A stretch of DNA of 6,551 bases, taken from assembly GCA_032117135.1 (NCBI GenBank), contig JAULZV010000034.1:1-6551 (forward strand), in the 5' to 3' direction. Source of the DNA: JAULZV01 sp032117135 (GTDB lineage Bacteria > Patescibacteriota > Minisyncoccia > Phycocordibacterales > JAACPR01). The position numbers were made by a program, and so were the translations under genes. This document shows, piece after piece, positions 1-5,929 of the stretch (position 1 is the first letter of the stretch; each line of letters opens with the position of its first letter). Below the pieces are notes generated by a model. It saw nothing but the letters and a program-made list of their open reading frames with translations, was not told the origin of the DNA and searched no databases.

Positions 1-13
1 CCCCATTGGCCAT

Positions 14-42
14 TTGACAATACACATCAGCCTTGCTAGTAT
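14..42 (+). promoter_or_regulatory. Promoter of the rpsN-secY operon
   Basis: A perfect TTGACA -35 box (14-19) is followed by a 17-nt spacer and a TAGTAT -10 box (37-42). The -10 box is preceded by TG plus one base (34-36), so it is also an extended -10. Transcription would start near position 49, giving a leader of about 33 nt before rpsN. I recognise no rplE (L5) C-terminus in the preceding bases, so a fresh transcription unit appears to begin here. This is a pattern match only. Confidence 0.7.
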
Positions 43-49
43 ACGGGAA

Positions 50-70
50 CCCTTTTAAGGGCCTTTTGTT
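50..70 (+). promoter_or_regulatory. Short hairpin plus T-rich run in the rpsN leader
   Basis: CCC (50-52) can pair with GGG (59-61), possibly extended by one T-A pair, and is followed by CCTTTTGTTTT. This resembles a very weak terminator or attenuator inside the short leader of the ribosomal operon. The stem is only 3-4 bp, so it may be chance, or the remnant of a terminator for an upstream gene. Confidence 0.2.
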
Positions 71-81
71 TTAAAATATCT

Positions 82-267
82 ATGGCAAAAAAATCAGTAA
101 TCGCAAGATCACAAAAAACACCAAAGTTTCAGTCACGAACCGTACGACGATGTTTTAAATGTGGTCGAAAACGAGGATACATGCGAGACTTCGACATGTG
201 TCGAATTTGCTTTAGAGAATTAGCAAACGAAGGTCAGATCCCAGGAATAAAAAAATCATCATGGTAG
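82..267 (+). CDS. rpsN: Small ribosomal subunit protein S14 (uS14), zinc-binding type
   Basis: This is ribosomal protein S14, which binds 16S rRNA in the head of the 30S subunit. The 61-aa length is that of the short zinc-ribbon form rather than the roughly 100-aa zinc-free form. Four cysteines at residues 24, 27, 40 and 43 form the two CxxC zinc-binding knuckles, and the C-terminus ends in the family-typical KKSSW. It is the first gene after the promoter at 14-42. No Shine-Dalgarno sequence precedes the ATG; the upstream bases are T- and A-rich. The stop overlaps the rpsH start by 7 nt, which suggests coupled translation. Seven of its nine arginines use CGA and two use AGA. Confidence 0.97.
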   Translation: MAKKSVIARSQKTPKFQSRTVRRCFKCGRKRGYMRDFDMCRICFRELANEGQIPGIKKSSW

Positions 268-653
268 GAGATACTATTTCAAATATAATAATTTCACTTA
301 AGAATGCTCAAAAAGCAAAGCACGAGAATGTTGTTTTTGCATACACTAAGTTGAGCCATTCAATTCTCGACGTTCTCAAGAAAGAAGGATTTATTGCTGA
401 TGTTGAAAAAACAGGTAAAGATCTGAGCAAAAAACTCATCGCTACTCTTAAGTACGAAAACGGTGTACCAGCTATCACTGATGTAAAGCGAGTTTCTAAG
501 CAATCACAACGAATGTATCTTGGATACAAAGATATCAAACCTGTACGAAGTGGATACGGTATTACTGTATTTTCAACTCCTGAAGGAATCATCTCAAACA
601 AACAAGCTGTTAAGCTTAAGGTAGGTGGAGAAGTTTTATTTACAATGTGGTAA
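261..653 (+). CDS. rpsH: Small ribosomal subunit protein S8 (uS8)
   Basis: S8 is a primary 16S rRNA-binding protein of the 30S platform. In well-studied bacteria it also represses its own spc operon mRNA; no repressor site is evident here, and that role is not shown by the sequence. The 130-aa length is normal. The C-terminal half carries the S8 signature around residues 98-116 (GYGITVFSTPEGIISNKQA), followed by the typical GGEVL near the end. The protein finishes in FTMW, where many family members have CYVW. The ATG lies inside the end of rpsN (overlap 261-267) and has no Shine-Dalgarno sequence at proper spacing. Confidence 0.97.
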   Translation: MVGDTISNIIISLKNAQKAKHENVVFAYTKLSHSILDVLKKEGFIADVEKTGKDLSKKLIATLKYENGVPAITDVKRVSKQSQRMYLGYKDIKPVRSGYGITVFSTPEGIISNKQAVKLKVGGEVLFTMW

Positions 654-663
654 TCAAATCTAT

Positions 664-1200
664 ATGTCACGAATCGGAAAAAAACCAATTGATATCCCAG
701 CAAAGACAGAGGTCACACTCGAAGGCAATGTTATTATTGTAAAAGGTCCTCTCGGAGAACTTTCTCGAACTGTTCGAACTGATGCAATTGATGTAATAAT
801 CGAAGGTTCACAAATTAATCTTTCTCCAAAAAACGAATCACTTGCTACTAAGGCACTCTGGGGAACTTTTGGATCTCACATCAAAAATATGATTGCTGGA
901 GTTAATCAAGAATATGTTGTAAAACTTATTATTGAAGGAGTGGGGTACAAAGCTGATTTGCAAGGGACTACTCTTGTCATGAACCTTGGATTTTCACACC
1001 AAGTTAAGCTAGAGCTTCCAAACGGAGTATCTTGCAAGGTTGAGAAGGGTGAAGTAACTCTTTCAGGTATTAATAAAGAAGTAGTTACGCAATTCGCGGC
1101 AGTTGTACGATCACACAAAAAACCAGAACCATACAAAGGTAAAGGAATTCGTTATTCTGACGAAGTGGTTCGACGAAAAGAAGGAAAGAAGTCCGTATAA
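664..1200 (+). CDS. rplF: Large ribosomal subunit protein L6 (uL6)
   Basis: L6 binds 23S rRNA near the sarcin-ricin loop and the factor-binding site of the 50S subunit. I start it at 664, giving 178 aa and the classic N-terminus MSRIGKKPI. A longer reading from 625 would add 13 unrelated residues and overlap rpsH by 29 nt. The two L6 repeats are present, and the C-terminal signature PEPYKGKGIRY begins at about residue 154. The gene sits 10 nt after rpsH. No Shine-Dalgarno sequence precedes the ATG. Arginine codons are nearly all CGA, for example in the VVRRKEG segment near the end. Confidence 0.96.
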   Translation: MSRIGKKPIDIPAKTEVTLEGNVIIVKGPLGELSRTVRTDAIDVIIEGSQINLSPKNESLATKALWGTFGSHIKNMIAGVNQEYVVKLIIEGVGYKADLQGTTLVMNLGFSHQVKLELPNGVSCKVEKGEVTLSGINKEVVTQFAAVVRSHKKPEPYKGKGIRYSDEVVRRKEGKKSV

Positions 1201-1215
1201 TCTTAATATATCATC

Positions 1216-1557
1216 ATGATTTCACGAGAACAAAAAAGAAAAAGCAGACACAATCGAGTACGAGCAAAAATCTCTGGTACTTCAGAGCGACCTCGACTGT
1301 CTATTTTCAAATCAAACAAAGACGTATATGCACAACTTATTGATGATGTTGCTGGTCTTACTATTGCTTCAGCAAACTCTTTGAAGTCAAAAGGTATGCC
1401 AATGACCGAAAAAGCAAAGCTTGTTGGTGCAGAAGTAGCAAAGGCAGGAAAGGCAAAAAACATTTCTAAAATTGTTTTTGACCGATCTGGATACCTGTAT
1501 ACAGGACTTGTCAAAACATTAGCAGATTCGGCGCGAGCAGAAGGGTTAGAATTTTAA
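1216..1557 (+). CDS. rplR: Large ribosomal subunit protein L18 (uL18)
   Basis: L18 binds 5S rRNA and anchors it in the central protuberance of the 50S subunit. The 113-aa length is normal. The basic N-terminal arm is followed by RPRLSIFKSNK (residues 25-35), and the C-terminal signature FDRSGYLYTG leads into the LADSAR-EGL end typical of the family. It follows rplF by 15 nt. The ATG at 1216 is the only sensible start, and the preceding bases (TAATATATCATC) hold no Shine-Dalgarno sequence. A TATAAT string at 1196-1201 overlaps the rplF stop but has no matching -35 box, so I do not call an internal promoter. Confidence 0.96.
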   Translation: MISREQKRKSRHNRVRAKISGTSERPRLSIFKSNKDVYAQLIDDVAGLTIASANSLKSKGMPMTEKAKLVGAEVAKAGKAKNISKIVFDRSGYLYTGLVKTLADSARAEGLEF

Positions 1558-1566
1558 TATACAATT

Positions 1567-2220
1567 ATGAGCGAACTACAATCAACAACACCAGCAACAG
1601 CACAAACACAATCTCCAGTACGAGAAGGTGGTTTTGCTCCACGAGGTGATCGAGGAGGAGATCGAGCACCATTTCGAAAGAACAAGCGACGGGTCACCAA
1701 GAGACGAGAGCGAGTTCGATCAGAATTTGAACAAAAAATCATTTCTATTAGACGAGTAACTCGAGTTGCTGCAGGAGGACGACGATTTACATTCTCAGTT
1801 GCTATTGTGGTTGGTGACAAAAAAGGACGAGTAGGAGTTGGTACTGGTAAAGCAGGGGATACTTCACTTGCAATTGATAAGGCTGCACGAGTTGCTAAAA
1901 AGAATGCAATCAAGGTAAATACAACAACCGAAATGTCTATTCCTCACGAAGTTCAGTCAAAATACTGCAGTGGAGTTGTTCGACTTATGCCTGCTAAAGG
2001 ACGAGGTATTATTGCAGGATCTGCAGTTCGAGACATTATTATTCTTGCAGGTCTCAAAGATATTAATGCAAAGATTCTTTCTGGATCAAAAAACAAACTT
2101 AATATTGCACAAGCAACAATCAAGGCTCTTGAATCTCTCAAGAAAGCAAAACCTTCACATGTAGGCAAGGCTAAAAAAGAACACAAAGAAGAAGCTGCTG
2201 AAGAAGTTTCAACCAAATAA
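1567..2220 (+). CDS. rpsE: Small ribosomal subunit protein S5 (uS5) with extended termini
   Basis: S5 lies at the mRNA entry side of the 30S subunit and contributes to decoding accuracy. The core starts near residue 52 (SEFEQKIISIRRVTRVAAGG) with the double-stranded-RNA-binding-like domain, then the GDKKGRVGVGTGKA segment and the second S5 domain. At 217 aa it is about 50 residues longer than the common bacterial form. The extra length is a low-complexity Ser/Thr/Gln/Pro then Gly/Arg-rich N-terminus of about 50 residues, and a Lys/Glu-rich tail after about residue 192. I count 18 CGA, 2 AGA and 1 CGG among 21 arginines. It starts 9 nt after rplR without a Shine-Dalgarno sequence. The expected next gene, rpmD, is absent. 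Confidence 0.96.
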   Translation: MSELQSTTPATAQTQSPVREGGFAPRGDRGGDRAPFRKNKRRVTKRRERVRSEFEQKIISIRRVTRVAAGGRRFTFSVAIVVGDKKGRVGVGTGKAGDTSLAIDKAARVAKKNAIKVNTTTEMSIPHEVQSKYCSGVVRLMPAKGRGIIAGSAVRDIIILAGLKDINAKILSGSKNKLNIAQATIKALESLKKAKPSHVGKAKKEHKEEAAEEVSTK

Positions 2221-2238
2221 CATATAATATATAGGCTT

Positions 2239-2670
2239 ATGCAAAGACATGATTTAAAACCAAAAACAAAACGACAACGAAAAACTCTTGTAGGACGAGG
2301 TGATAAAACTGCTGGAAAAGGAACAAAAGGACAAAACGCCCGAGCAGGTGCTAAGGTTCGACCTGAAATTCGAGACTTTATCAAGACTCTTCCAAAGCTT
2401 CGAGGACGAGGTGTAAACATTAACAAGAGTATTCAAACAAAGCCAACTCCAGTTTCGTTCACTTCAGTATCAACTCACTTTAAAGATGGGGATATTGTGT
2501 CTCCTGCAACACTTCTCAAAAAAGGTATTGTTCGAAAAGTGTCCGGACAACTTCCAAAAGTTAAAATTCTCTCGACTGGAGAACTCGACAAAAAACTCAC
2601 ATTCATCAATTGTCTTACTTCACAGTCAGCAAAAGATAAAATTGAAAAGGCTGGTAGTAAGATAAAATAA
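2239..2670 (+). CDS. rplO: Large ribosomal subunit protein L15 (uL15)
   Basis: L15 is a 23S rRNA-binding assembly protein of the 50S subunit. It is recognised by the Gly/Lys/Arg-rich N-terminal stretch (GRGDKTAGKGTKGQNARAG, residues 19-37) and the C-terminal signature VKILSTGELDKKLTF (about residues 108-122). The 143-aa length is normal. The glycine-rich segment is about five residues shorter than the common GRGIGSGKGKT form. It follows rpsE by only 18 nt, leaving no room for rpmD, and ends 1 nt before secY. The ATG is preceded by TATAAT (2223-2228) but has no -35 box, and only a weak AGG lies close upstream. Confidence 0.95.
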   Translation: MQRHDLKPKTKRQRKTLVGRGDKTAGKGTKGQNARAGAKVRPEIRDFIKTLPKLRGRGVNINKSIQTKPTPVSFTSVSTHFKDGDIVSPATLLKKGIVRKVSGQLPKVKILSTGELDKKLTFINCLTSQSAKDKIEKAGSKIK

Positions 2671-2671
2671 T

Positions 2672-3949
2672 ATGATCAAAAATTTCTTTGCAAAAACAAA
2701 ACTCATTTTCCAGGATCCTATCTTAAGAAGACGAGTACTGTTTGTGCTCGGAGGTCTTCTTCTTGTGCGTGTTCTTGCTGCTATTCCGATTCCTGGAGTT
2801 AATACACTCGAACTTCAAAACTTCTTGGCAAACAACCAATTTTTCAATCTTCTCAATGTATTCTCTGGAGGTGGTTTGACCGGACTTTCTATTATTATGC
2901 TTGGTGTAGGGCCTTACATTACAGCTTCTATTATCATGCAACTTTCGACTATTATCTCTCCTAAGCTTAAGGAATTGTTTCATGAAAGCGGAGATGTTGG
3001 AAAGAAAAAATTTGCAATGTATTCAAGATTGATTACGCTTCCACTTGCAACTATTCAGGCGTTTGGTTTTCTTATTCTTCTTCAACAACAGGGAGTACTA
3101 CGACAATTCACTCCGTTCGAATTTGCAACTAATGTAGTAGTAGTTACTGCTGGTACCATCTTACTCATGTGGATTGGTGAACTTATTAGTGAGTTCGGTA
3201 TCGGAAACGGTATTTCAATCATTATCTTTGCCGGTATCGTTTCAGGATTCCCAGGAGCACTTTCTCAACTTGCGTTCTCATACACTCCTGCGATGATTCC
3301 TACATACATCTTGTTTGCTGCTGTTGCTGTTCTTACGATTGTGGCAGTGGTCTTTACTACCGAAGCTGAACGACCAATTCCTATTACGCACACCAGGCAA
3401 GTGCGTGCAGGGGGTCAAATTAGTGGAGGTAAGGGGACATATCTCCCACTTCGACTCAATCAAGCTGGTGTAATTCCAATTATCTTCGCCTTGTCTATTT
3501 TGACACTTCCTCAATTGATCGGAACACTTGCTTCAACTGCAAACGTGGCATGGATTAATGCTGCAAGTGCACAGATTCTTGGATTTATGTCTAATCAGCT
3601 GTATTACGGAATCTCTTATTTTGTGCTTGTTGTGTTGTTTACATACTTCTATACTGCCGTCACGTTTGACCCTGAAGCAACATCAAACAATCTTCAGCGA
3701 TCAGGAGCCTTTATTCCTGGTGTTCGTCCAGGAGAAGCAACCGAGAGTTACATCTCAGGTGTTCTCGGGCGAATCACTCTTGTTGGAGCACTCTTCCTTG
3801 GATTTATTGCAGTACTTCCTATTATTGTGCAATCGTACACTGGCATCACTGCGATCGCGGTCGGGGGTACTTCACTTCTTATCGCAGTATCAGTTGTTGT
3901 TGATTTGATCAAAAAACTCGACGGACAGATTTCTCTTAGAGAATACTAG
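2672..3949 (+). CDS. secY: Preprotein translocase subunit SecY
   Basis: SecY forms the protein-conducting channel of the Sec translocase in the cytoplasmic membrane, normally with SecE and SecG. The 425-aa protein shows about ten hydrophobic segments, near residues 22-40, 72-94, 117-137, 151-170, 180-196, 211-229, 265-284, 311-330, 366-386 and 392-411. The plug region lies around residues 57-72. Family motifs include GIGNGISII (176-184), NQAGVIPIIFA (263-273) and the PGVRPG loop (349-354). It begins 1 nt after the rplO stop, so translation is probably coupled. Arginine codons are more mixed (CGA, AGA, CGT, AGG) than in its ribosomal neighbours. It looks intact and is the last gene of the operon in this window. 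Confidence 0.97.
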   Translation: MIKNFFAKTKLIFQDPILRRRVLFVLGGLLLVRVLAAIPIPGVNTLELQNFLANNQFFNLLNVFSGGGLTGLSIIMLGVGPYITASIIMQLSTIISPKLKELFHESGDVGKKKFAMYSRLITLPLATIQAFGFLILLQQQGVLRQFTPFEFATNVVVVTAGTILLMWIGELISEFGIGNGISIIIFAGIVSGFPGALSQLAFSYTPAMIPTYILFAAVAVLTIVAVVFTTEAERPIPITHTRQVRAGGQISGGKGTYLPLRLNQAGVIPIIFALSILTLPQLIGTLASTANVAWINAASAQILGFMSNQLYYGISYFVLVVLFTYFYTAVTFDPEATSNNLQRSGAFIPGVRPGEATESYISGVLGRITLVGALFLGFIAVLPIIVQSYTGITAIAVGGTSLLIAVSVVVDLIKKLDGQISLREY

Positions 3950-3975
3950 GAATACATGCACTCCTATAGTGAATG

Positions 3976-3984
3976 TGTTATACT
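3976..3984 (+). promoter_or_regulatory. Extended -10 promoter of the candidate small RNA
   Basis: TGTTATACT is an extended -10 element: TG, one base, then TATACT at 3979-3984. No good -35 box is visible 16-18 nt upstream, as often holds for extended -10 promoters. A start about 7 nt downstream falls at 3991, exactly the first base of the RNA closing stem, which supports the call. Confidence 0.65.
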
Positions 3985-3990
3985 AGGTAT

Positions 3991-4142
3991 GTGGATCGGA
4001 TGTTTCTAGATATGTACGAAAGGGTTGGCCTACATCGGTGTGTGCTTTGGCACATATCCTGCGGTTACCCACCTGGAGTTTTACTAGGGTACATACCGAT
4101 CCACGCTACAAAATCCTACAACTGCTGTTGTAGGATTTTGTA
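3991..4142 (+). ncRNA. Structured small RNA, candidate 6S RNA
   Basis: The predicted transcript begins with GTGGATCGG-ATGT (3991-4003). This pairs with 4091-4104 in a 13-bp closing stem with one bulged A (4095). A CTAG/CTAG helix (4006-4009 with 4084-4087) extends it. A mostly unpaired bubble follows (about 4010-4021 and 4075-4083), then a terminal arm closed by GGGT/ACCC (4022-4025 with 4067-4070) and capped by a hairpin of TGTGTGC (4039-4045, one G-T pair) and GCACATA around a TTTG loop. Closing stem, central bubble and irregular apical arm is the architecture of 6S RNA, which binds sigma70 RNA polymerase, and TGCGGTTACCCACCTG (4060-4075) resembles my memory of the 3' side of 6S RNAs. At about 150 nt including the terminator it is short for 6S. 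A leader or riboswitch acting on the downstream gene is the main alternative. Confidence 0.55.
4107..4142 (+). terminator. Intrinsic terminator after the candidate small RNA
   Basis: TACAAAATCCTACAAC (4107-4122) is the exact reverse complement of 4127-4142, around the loop TGCT, giving a 16-bp stem. The TTTT run lies within the descending arm (4136-4139). It starts 2 nt after the RNA closing stem ends, so it most likely ends that transcript. The A-rich ascending arm means it could also work on the minus strand. Confidence 0.8.
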
Positions 4143-4152
4143 TTATGGTTCG

Positions 4153-4161
4153 TGATATACT
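4153..4161 (+). promoter_or_regulatory. Extended -10 promoter giving a leaderless mRNA
   Basis: TGATATACT is an extended -10 element (TG, one base, TATACT at 4156-4161). Its last base is 6 nt before the ATG at 4168, so the usual start point would coincide with the A of the start codon. The transcript for the membrane protein would therefore have no 5' leader. No -35 box is visible; the spacer region overlaps the terminator arm. Confidence 0.6.
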
Positions 4162-4167
4162 TTTAAT

Positions 4168-4572
4168 ATGAAAAAGTCATTCAACTTGATTTATATCGGA
4201 GCATTTGCACTTGTGTTTGCACTCCTGCATGTAATCGCTCTTGAGTTTTCAATTTACTGGACTGTTCCGCATGCAGATTCCTTTATGCATCTTTATGGAG
4301 GTGTGCTTGGGGCGCTTATCGTTTTGTATGTTTTGACTACTATGGGACTTACTCCTCGTTCTATTTTTAAGCGGATTTTTTTGATGATGTTCGTCTGTCT
4401 ATGTGTTTTTTCGGTAGCAGTTGTGTGGGAATTGTGGGAAATATATGTTGGATTTAACGACCCGTTTGAAAATGGATGGGTTGTTGATACCATATGGGAT
4501 TTGATAATGGGAACACTCGGTGCCTTAGTAGGATTCTTTTATTATGATAAAAAAATAAGACATGCAGAATAA
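4168..4572 (+). CDS. Four-helix membrane protein of unknown function
   Basis: This is an integral membrane protein with four hydrophobic segments, near residues 7-28, 41-59, 69-93 and 108-126. I do not recognise it firmly. Conserved-looking polar positions sit at helix ends: D37 and H41 in DSFMHLYGG before helix 2, W87-E91 (WELWE) at the end of helix 3, and D107/W110/D111 (DTIWD) entering helix 4. This layout recalls YjdF/DUF2238-like and VanZ-like small membrane proteins, but that is a memory-based resemblance and no enzymatic role should be assumed. The start at 4168 fits the leaderless promoter directly upstream; no ribosome-binding site exists. The last 11 nt overlap the beta-CASP gene in another frame, so the two are probably co-expressed. 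Confidence 0.8.
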   Translation: MKKSFNLIYIGAFALVFALLHVIALEFSIYWTVPHADSFMHLYGGVLGALIVLYVLTTMGLTPRSIFKRIFLMMFVCLCVFSVAVVWELWEIYVGFNDPFENGWVVDTIWDLIMGTLGALVGFFYYDKKIRHAE

Positions 4573-5929
4573 TTTTAAAGTCGGATTTTATGGAGGAGTG
4601 GGGGATGTAACCGGAGCAAACTTTTTTGTGGAAGTGGCAGGCAAAAAAATACTTGTCGATTGCGGTCTGATACAAGGTATCACGCGCGAGATCGATCCTA
4701 ATTATGAACCATTTGGATATGATGCTGGAACAATCGATTTTTTGTTGGTGACGCATGCACACATGGATCACATTGGAAGAATTGGTAAATTACTCAAAGA
4801 AGGATTTGCAGGCAAAATATTTTCGACCAAAGCAACACTCGATCTTTCTCGTCTCATGCTTGAGGATGCACTCGGCATTAATCAGATGATGGCTGAGCGC
4901 AAAAACATCAAACCACTTTTTTCGGAACGTGATTTAGAGAATGCATATAGTCGATGGGAGACTCTCGAATACAAAGATGTGTTTGATATTGCTGAAGGCG
5001 TGACCGTCACTGCTCATAATACAGGACATATTCTTGGATCATGTGCATTTGTTATCACTCACACTGCGACGGGTGAACGCATCACCTTCACAGGAGACTT
5101 AGGTAACTCACCTAATCCATTGCTTCCTGATGCTGACACTGATTTTGAAACCGAATACATAGTAATGGAGAGTGTGTATGGCGACAGGGCTCATGAGCAA
5201 AAAGATGATCGAAAAGAAAAGTTGAGACACATTATCTCAAAGGTAGCCAAGCGCGACGGTACTATTTTGATGCCCGTCTTCTCACTCGAAAAAACACAAA
5301 TGCTTTTGACTGAACTTAATGACTTAGTGGAACAAGATTTGATTCCGGACCTTCCAATATTTCTTGATTCACCATTGGCAATTAGATTGACTCAGATTTA
5401 TGGGGGGAATACAGATCTTTTTAATGAAAAAATTAAAACCCAAATTGCATCAGGTGATGATGTCTTTTCATTTCCAAAACTTAAATTTACTTATCACAAA
5501 AATGAATCCGAAAAAATAGAACGCGTACGTGGCGCCAAAATTATCATCTCTGCATCAGGCATTAGTGAGGGAGGACGAATCACTGCACATGAAAAAAAGT
5601 ATCTACCAAGCAAAAAGAATGCACTCGTCTTGATTGGTCATCAAATACTTGGGTCACTCGGTCGCAGGATTCTTGAAGGACAAAAACTGGTATGGATTGG
5701 AGGAAGTGATGTACCAGTTAATGCCGAAATTATTCAGGTGGATGGATATTCTTCTCATGCTGATACTAATCAACTTACAGAGTACGTCGAAGCAGTTGGA
5801 CCTAAACTCAAAAAGGTATTTGTCTGTATGGGCGAACCTAAGTCATCTTTTTTTCTTGCTCAAAAAATCACTGACAATCTGGGTATTCCTGCACGCGTCC
5901 CCAACGAAGGAGAGATTGTGGAGTTGTAG
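4562..5929 (+). CDS. Beta-CASP metallo-beta-lactamase RNase-like protein, motif C His replaced
   Basis: This belongs to the CPSF73/TTHA0252-like branch of metallo-beta-lactamase fold nucleases, which cut RNA using two zinc ions. Visible motifs are D33 (LVDCG), HAHMDH (65-70), H156 (TGHILGS), D179 (FTGD), motif A E203 (ESVYGDR), the SASGISEGGR segment (330-339) and motif B H399 (SSHAD). Motif C, normally VHGE, reads VCMGE (421-425): methionine 423 stands where the second-zinc histidine is expected, at the same 22-24-residue spacing seen in relatives. The flanking sequence is well conserved, so this is a true substitution rather than misalignment. At 455 aa it is near full family length and lacks an RNase J-type C-terminal domain. 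It overlaps the membrane protein gene by 11 nt. Arginine codons are mixed (CGC, CGT, CGA, AGA), unlike the ribosomal genes. The true substrate is unknown. Confidence 0.92.
   Translation: MQNNFKVGFYGGVGDVTGANFFVEVAGKKILVDCGLIQGITREIDPNYEPFGYDAGTIDFLLVTHAHMDHIGRIGKLLKEGFAGKIFSTKATLDLSRLMLEDALGINQMMAERKNIKPLFSERDLENAYSRWETLEYKDVFDIAEGVTVTAHNTGHILGSCAFVITHTATGERITFTGDLGNSPNPLLPDADTDFETEYIVMESVYGDRAHEQKDDRKEKLRHIISKVAKRDGTILMPVFSLEKTQMLLTELNDLVEQDLIPDLPIFLDSPLAIRLTQIYGGNTDLFNEKIKTQIASGDDVFSFPKLKFTYHKNESEKIERVRGAKIIISASGISEGGRITAHEKKYLPSKKNALVLIGHQILGSLGRRILEGQKLVWIGGSDVPVNAEIIQVDGYSSHADTNQLTEYVEAVGPKLKKVFVCMGEPKSSFFLAQKITDNLGIPARVPNEGEIVEL

Noticed and set aside
625..663. Longer start for rplF
   Set aside because: It overlaps rpsH by 29 nt and adds residues unlike any L6, whereas 664 gives the standard MSRIGKKPI N-terminus.
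2223..2228. Internal TATAAT promoter for rplO
   Set aside because: There is no -35 box at proper spacing and no TG extension; such strings are expected by chance in AT-rich gaps.
1953..2426. Minus-strand 157-aa frame across rpsE and rplO
   Set aside because: It is antisense to two clearly real ribosomal protein genes and has no family resemblance.
3973..4155. 60-aa plus-strand reading frame over the candidate small RNA
   Set aside because: It spans the -10 box, both stems of the RNA and the terminator, and its composition (many Cys, Tyr, His) is unlike a real small protein here.
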